From Pseudomonadota bacterium (GTDB lineage Bacteria > Pseudomonadota > Alphaproteobacteria > Rhodospirillales > Magnetospirillaceae): a stretch of DNA of 64,000 nucleotides. Under the pieces are notes generated by a model that was not told where the DNA came from, searched no databases, and was given only the letters and a program-made list of their open reading frames with translations. How positions within the stretch are numbered: position 1 is the first letter of the stretch; each line of letters begins with the position of its first letter. The translations under genes were made by a program, and so were the position numbers. The stretch lies in the NCBI GenBank assembly GCA_021781575.1, contig JAJXWP010000002.1, forward strand, positions 62,001-126,000, read 5' to 3'. Shown in pieces: positions 60,313 through 64,000 of this stretch.

Positions 60313-60368
60313 GAGGATATGGAGAGCACGGAGAATGGATTGACCTCCGTGTTCTCTGTGTTCTCCTC
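60313..60368. repeat. Inverted repeat after eno (CACGGAG type)
   Basis: CACGGAG (60327-60333) pairs with CTCCGTG (60345-60351), and the outer parts GAGGATATGGAGAG and CTCTGTGTTCTCCTC extend the stem imperfectly. Its core is shared with the repeat at 21703-21778. Confidence 0.6.
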
Positions 60369-60417
60369 TTCGAATACTTATTGACGCCGGGAATCAGAGT
60401 GTGATTCCATATGGCGC

Positions 60418-60735
60418 ATGATGATCCTGGATGAAATACGCCATCGTGCGCGTCATGTGATCGGCCCCTTCCTGGGGCTGACGGCGGTTGTGTATTTTGC
60501 CTATCATACGGTGCAGGGGGACCGCGGCCTGCTGGCCTGGTGGCGCCTCAATCAGGAAATCAAGCAGGCCGAGGACAGCCTCGGCCAATTACAGACCGAG
60601 CGCGACAACCTTGATCGCCGGGCTCGCCTGCTGCGGCCCGACCATCTCGATCCCGACATGCTGGAAGAGCGGGCTCGCATGATGCTGAATCTGGGGCGGG
60701 ACGACGACATCATCATTCTTCGTTCCAAGCGCTGA
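60418..60735 (+). CDS. ftsB: FtsB/DivIC-family septum formation initiator
   Basis: 105 residues. One membrane helix near the N-terminus (about 16-33, GPFLGLTAVVYFAYHTVQG), then a coiled coil (about 42-70, NQEIKQAEDSLGQLQTERDNLDRRARLL) in the periplasm and the C-terminal LEERARMMLNLGRDDDII. It is the divisome bridge between FtsL and FtsQ in the known family. The ATG could be 60418 or 60421. The position between eno and pdhA is conserved in alphaproteobacteria. Confidence 0.92.
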   Translation: MMILDEIRHRARHVIGPFLGLTAVVYFAYHTVQGDRGLLAWWRLNQEIKQAEDSLGQLQTERDNLDRRARLLRPDHLDPDMLEERARMMLNLGRDDDIIILRSKR

Positions 60736-61096
60736 ATCGGGCGCCCGCCAGCAAGTTCAATCCTTTCATTCGCAGTTCGCCGCGACGGCGTCGGGGTGAT
60801 TCTCCGGGCGCGGAGCAACCATGCCGTTTGCGATCGGCGGACAAATATGCGGCTGGGGGCTCGCATCGCCTGGGCAGATCGCTTATCTCCTTCGTGAGGC
60901 TGGACCTATAGGGTTGCGGCCGCGCAATATCATTCCGCCGAGGCAAGCTCGTTAACCTGCTTAACTGTAACGCAGTTAAATGCGAAAATCGCGTGTAAAT
61001 GCAGCAGCTTATATGCAGCAATGTGCTTGCGTGATGGAATGAAAGCGAGTATCAACTGGGGCCAATCCGCGGAATTGTCCCGGTGGGAGGGAATGA
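60736..61096. other. 361-bp intergenic region upstream of the pyruvate dehydrogenase operon
   Basis: No gene is visible. Near its 3' end is a candidate promoter TTAACC (60952-60957), 18 bases, TTAAAT (60976-60981), overlapped by the palindrome at 60961-60979. Further on are GCGA-AAA-TCGC and two direct ATGCAGCA copies. The 5' half shows no strong motif. Confidence 0.5.
60961..60979. promoter_or_regulatory. Candidate operator upstream of pdhA
   Basis: Perfect palindrome TTAACTG-TAACG-CAGTTAA, 19 bases, 117 bases before the pdhA start and between the candidate -35 and -10 elements. Another TTAAC half-site lies at 60952. The binding protein is unknown; the E. coli PdhR site looks different. Confidence 0.5.
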
Positions 61097-62101
61097 ATGG
61101 CCATTGCGAGACGTAGGGCGCGGTCCGGAGCGCCGGCTCTGACGAACGAGGATCTCGTCAGCTTTTACAAGGATATGCTGCTGATCCGCCGGTTCGAGGA
61201 AAAGGCCGGCCAGCTGTACGGAATGGGCCTGATTGCCGGCTTCTGCCACCTTTATATCGGCCAGGAGGCCGTGGTGGTCGGCATGCAGGCGGCGATCGCG
61301 TCGGAGGACAGCGTCATCACCAGCTACCGCGACCACGGACACATGCTGGCCTGCGGCATGGACCCCAAGGGGGTGATGGCCGAGCTTACCGGGCGTAGCG
61401 GCGGCTACTCCAAGGGCAAAGGCGGTTCGATGCACATGTTCAGCCGAGAAAAGCGCTTCTTCGGCGGTCACGGCATCGTTGGCGCGCAGGTGCCCCTGGG
61501 CACCGGCCTGGCTTTCGCCCACAAGTACCGGGAAGATGGCGGAATCTGCGTGTGCTATCTCGGTGACGGCGCGATTAACCAAGGACAGGTTTACGAGTCC
61601 TTCAACATGGCTTCGCTGTGGAAGCTCCCGGTGATCTATGTCATCGAAAACAACAAATACGCCATGGGCACGTCCATCGAGCGCGCCTCGGCCGGAACCG
61701 AGCTTTGCCGTCGCGGCGCCGCCTACGACATTCCGGGCAAGCAGGTGGACGGAATGGATGTCCTGGCGGTCAAGGCGGCGGGGGACGCCGCCGTGGCCCA
61801 AGTCCGCACCGGCGAGGGGCCGTTCATCCTGGAAATGAAGACCTATCGGTACCGCGGCCATTCCATGTCCGACCCGGCCAAATATCGGACAAAGGAGGAA
61901 GTGGCCAAGATGCGCGAACAGCATGATCCCATCGACAAGATGAGCAAGAAGCTGATCGAGGACGGCGTGCTCAATGAGGAGCAGTTGAAGAACATCGACC
62001 GCGAGGTGAAGGCGATCGTCGGCGAGGCTGCCGACTTCGCTCAGACAAGCCCCGAGCCGGATCCGTCCGAGCTGTGGACCGACGTGCTGATGGAAGCCTG
62101 A
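61097..62101 (+). CDS. pdhA: Pyruvate dehydrogenase E1 component, alpha subunit
   Basis: 334 residues, GGGAGG 7-8 bases before the ATG. It decarboxylates pyruvate with thiamine diphosphate. It has [60 protein letters not shown] and the thiamine diphosphate motif [15 protein letters not shown] ... [15 protein letters not shown]. The C-terminal [11 protein letters not shown] is the usual E1 alpha phosphorylation-loop region. First gene of the pdh operon. Confidence 0.98.
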   Translation: MAIARRRARSGAPALTNEDLVSFYKDMLLIRRFEEKAGQLYGMGLIAGFCHLYIGQEAVVVGMQAAIASEDSVITSYRDHGHMLACGMDPKGVMAELTGRSGGYSKGKGGSMHMFSREKRFFGGHGIVGAQVPLGTGLAFAHKYREDGGICVCYLGDGAINQGQVYESFNMASLWKLPVIYVIENNKYAMGTSIERASAGTELCRRGAAYDIPGKQVDGMDVLAVKAAGDAAVAQVRTGEGPFILEMKTYRYRGHSMSDPAKYRTKEEVAKMREQHDPIDKMSKKLIEDGVLNEEQLKNIDREVKAIVGEAADFAQTSPEPDPSELWTDVLMEA

Positions 62102-62112
62102 GGGGAATCGAC

Positions 62113-63486
62113 ATGCCTATCCAGATACTTATGCCCGCCCTGTCGCCGACCATGACCGAGGGGAAGCTCGCCCGCTGGCTGAAGGGAGAGGGTGACCAGA
62201 TCCGATCGGGCGACGTCATCGCCGAAATCGAGACCGACAAGGCGACCATGGAAATGGAGGCCGTCGACGAAGGCACGTTAGGCAAGATCCTGATCGCCGG
62301 CGGTACCGATGGGGTGGCGGTGAACACGCCGATCGCGCTGTTGCTGTCCGATGGCGAAGACAGGGAGGCCTTGGCCGGCGCCATGGAGGGCCCACTATCG
62401 AAGTCGGCGCCGGTGGGCGCCAAGGCGCCCCAGACCCCGGCTCAGCCGGCTCCCGCTCCGGCCGCCGGTGCGGCGAGCGCGCCGGCCGAAAAGGTCTACG
62501 CCAAGACCGTCCGTCAGACCGTCCGCGAAGCCTTGCGCGACGCCATGGCCGAAGAAATGCGCAGCGACCCCGATGTCTTCCTGATGGGCGAGGAAGTTGC
62601 CCAGTACCAGGGCGCCTATAAGGTCAGCCAGGGTTTGCTCGACGAGTTCGGGCCGAAGCGGGTGATCGACACGCCGATTACCGAAATGGGCTTTGCCGGG
62701 TTGGGCACCGGCGCTGCCTATGCCGGGTTGAAGCCGATCGTCGAATTCATGACCTTCAACTTCGCCATGCAGGCCATCGACCAGATCATCAACTCAGCCG
62801 CCAAGACCCTTTACATGGGCGGTGGCCAATTGCCCGTGCCGATCGTCTTCCGTGGCCCCAACGGCGCCGCGTCGCGGGTGGCTGCCCAGCATTCGCAATG
62901 CTATGCCTCGTGGTATGCCCATTGTCCGGGGCTGAAAGTGGTGGCGCCCTATTCGGCGGCCGACGCGAAGGGGCTGTTGAAGGCGGCCATCCGCGACCCC
63001 AATCCGGTGGTGATGCTGGAGAACGAACTGCTATACGGCCAAAGCTTCGAAGTTCCCGATGACCCGGATTTCATCGTTCCCATCGGCAAGGCGAAGATCG
63101 AACGGAGCGGTGGTTCGGTCACCATCACCGCCTTTTCCCGCATGGTCCATGTCGCCCTGGAAGCGGCCGCCGCCTTGGCCAAGGAAGGCATCGAGGCGGA
63201 GGTGATCAACCTGCGGACCATTCGCCCCCTGGATGTCGACACCATCGTCGAATCGGTCAAGCGGACCAACCGCATCGTTACCCTTGAAGAGGGCTGGCCA
63301 TTTGCCGGCATCGGTGCGGAGATTTCGGCCGTGGTGCAGGAGCGGGCCTTCGACTGGCTGGATGCCCCGGTGACCCGGGTGACCGGCAAGGACGTGCCGA
63401 TGCCCTATGCGGCCAATCTGGAACGGCTGGCCTTGCCGCAGGTCGATGAAGTCGTCGCCGCGGTCAAAGCCGTCTGCTACCTCTGA
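62113..63486 (+). CDS. pdhB: Pyruvate dehydrogenase E1 component, beta subunit with N-terminal lipoyl domain
   Basis: 457 residues from the ATG at 62113, with AGGGG 7 bases upstream; a start at 62074 would overlap pdhA by 28 bases. Residues 1-80 are a biotinyl/lipoyl domain with lipoylated Lys43 ([10 protein letters not shown]). An Ala/Pro linker (110-135) leads to the E1 beta domain ([70 protein letters not shown]). A lipoyl domain on E1 beta is characteristic of alphaproteobacteria. It ends 13 bases before pdhC. Confidence 0.98.
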   Translation: MPIQILMPALSPTMTEGKLARWLKGEGDQIRSGDVIAEIETDKATMEMEAVDEGTLGKILIAGGTDGVAVNTPIALLLSDGEDREALAGAMEGPLSKSAPVGAKAPQTPAQPAPAPAAGAASAPAEKVYAKTVRQTVREALRDAMAEEMRSDPDVFLMGEEVAQYQGAYKVSQGLLDEFGPKRVIDTPITEMGFAGLGTGAAYAGLKPIVEFMTFNFAMQAIDQIINSAAKTLYMGGGQLPVPIVFRGPNGAASRVAAQHSQCYASWYAHCPGLKVVAPYSAADAKGLLKAAIRDPNPVVMLENELLYGQSFEVPDDPDFIVPIGKAKIERSGGSVTITAFSRMVHVALEAAAALAKEGIEAEVINLRTIRPLDVDTIVESVKRTNRIVTLEEGWPFAGIGAEISAVVQERAFDWLDAPVTRVTGKDVPMPYAANLERLALPQVDEVVAAVKAVCYL

Positions 63487-63499
63487 AGGAGGACCCTCC

Positions 63500-64000
63500 A
63501 TGCCGATCCAGATCCTGATGCCTGCCCTTTCACCAACGATGAGCGAGGGAAACCTCGCGCGCTGGCTGAAGAAAGAGGGAGACATGGTCAAGTCCGGCGA
63601 TGTGCTGGCCGAGATCGAGACCGATAAAGCAACCATGGAGTTCGAGGCGGTCGACGAAGGCACCCTGGGCAAGATCCTGGTGCCGGGCGGGAGCCAAGGA
63701 GTGAAGGTCAACCAGCCCATTGCGCTGCTGCTCGAGGAAGGGGAGGACGCTTCGGCGCTGGCGGCAGCGGCCCCGACAGCGAAGCCGGCTCCGGCGCCGG
63801 AAGCCGCGCCCGCCCTGGCTTCGGCACCGCCGACGGCGTCAGCTATGGCTCCGATGGCGGCCGCACCCTCGGTCCACGGGGACCGCGTGTTCGCCACCCC
63901 GCTGGCCAAGCGCCTTGCCAAGGATGCCGGCCTCGAACTCAAGGCGGTGACCGGCACCGGCCCACATGGCCGGATCGTCAAGGCCGATGTGGAAAAGGCG
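63500..64000 (+). CDS. pdhC: Dihydrolipoamide acetyltransferase E2 of pyruvate dehydrogenase (3' end outside window)
   Basis: 167 N-terminal residues are visible and the frame is open at the window end. AAGGAGG lies 7 bases upstream of the ATG. Residues 1-80 are a lipoyl domain with Lys43 ([10 protein letters not shown]), very close in sequence to that of pdhB. An Ala/Pro linker (85-125) is followed by the peripheral subunit-binding domain [20 protein letters not shown] ... [12 protein letters not shown]. The catalytic acyltransferase domain lies beyond the window. Confidence 0.97.
   Translation, partial: MPIQILMPALSPTMSEGNLARWLKKEGDMVKSGDVLAEIETDKATMEFEAVDEGTLGKILVPGGSQGVKVNQPIALLLEEGEDASALAAAAPTAKPAPAPEAAPALASAPPTASAMAPMAAAPSVHGDRVFATPLAKRLAKDAGLELKAVTGTGPHGRIVKADVEKA

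Noticed and set aside
60736-61096. tRNA gene near a GTTCAATCC segment
   Set aside because: No acceptor, D or anticodon stems can be placed around it.

Overview
The window is a gene-dense stretch of a GC-rich chromosome with no rRNA, recognisable tRNA, insertion sequence, prophage or CRISPR array. It most resembles an alphaproteobacterium, probably of the Rhodospirillales (Magnetospirillum/Rhodospirillum-like). The evidence is a pyruvate dehydrogenase E1 beta subunit with its own lipoyl domain, LpxI instead of LpxH, a GTTC-N7-GTTC LexA box upstream of lexA, and the gene orders rpsB-tsf-pyrH-frr-uppS-cdsA-dxr-rseP-bamA-skp-lpxD-fabZ-lpxA-lpxI-lpxB and pyrG-kdsA-eno-ftsB-pdhA-pdhB-pdhC. The taxonomic call is inferred from these features; no database search was possible.

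Layout. 1-5.7 kb: YkgJ-like protein (partial), methylmalonyl-CoA epimerase, 3-methyladenine glycosylase, a secreted hypothetical, an archaeal/eukaryal-type prolyl-tRNA synthetase and a lipoprotein-release ABC transporter. 5.8-15.6 kb: a signalling block with a giant CheB-CheR-PAS-GAF-histidine kinase fusion, a convergent stand-alone CheB with a zinc-ribbon tail, a MoxR/VWA pair, a MarR regulator, a PAS-GGDEF-EAL protein and a double-CDGSH protein. 15.8-20.7 kb: dnaE and two lipoproteins. 20.8-35.7 kb: the long translation / isoprenoid / phospholipid / outer-membrane / lipid A cluster, ending in a glyoxalase. 35.7-43.6 kb: small envelope proteins, gltA, gltX, comEC, a DUF3096 peptide and lexA. 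43.6-51.8 kb: moaC and the tryptophan genes trpC, trpD and trpG, then a 3-4 kb insert of unrelated small genes, then maoC-trpE. 51.8-64 kb: ppiD, tpiA, a LuxR-type regulator, secG, pyrG, kdsA, eno, ftsB and the start of the pyruvate dehydrogenase operon.

How the genes work together. The central block makes the cell envelope: UppS and CdsA supply lipid carrier and phospholipid precursors, Dxr makes isoprenoids, RseP monitors envelope stress, BamA and Skp assemble outer-membrane proteins, and LpxD/A/I/B with FabZ build lipid A. Many start and stop codons there overlap (TGATG, ATGA), which suggests translational coupling.

Most notable unexplained signals: (1) three copies of the palindrome GTGC-N5-GCAC in the 435-bp AT-rich spacer between the divergent marR-type gene and the GGDEF/EAL gene, two of them over candidate -35 boxes; (2) an orphan minus-strand promoter and strong intrinsic terminator at 1317-1480 with no gene between them, a candidate small RNA; (3) the fused chemotaxis/kinase protein with no receiver domain or chemoreceptor nearby; (4) several different families of intergenic palindromic repeats; (5) two small candidate ORFs whose starts or stops overlap neighbouring genes.
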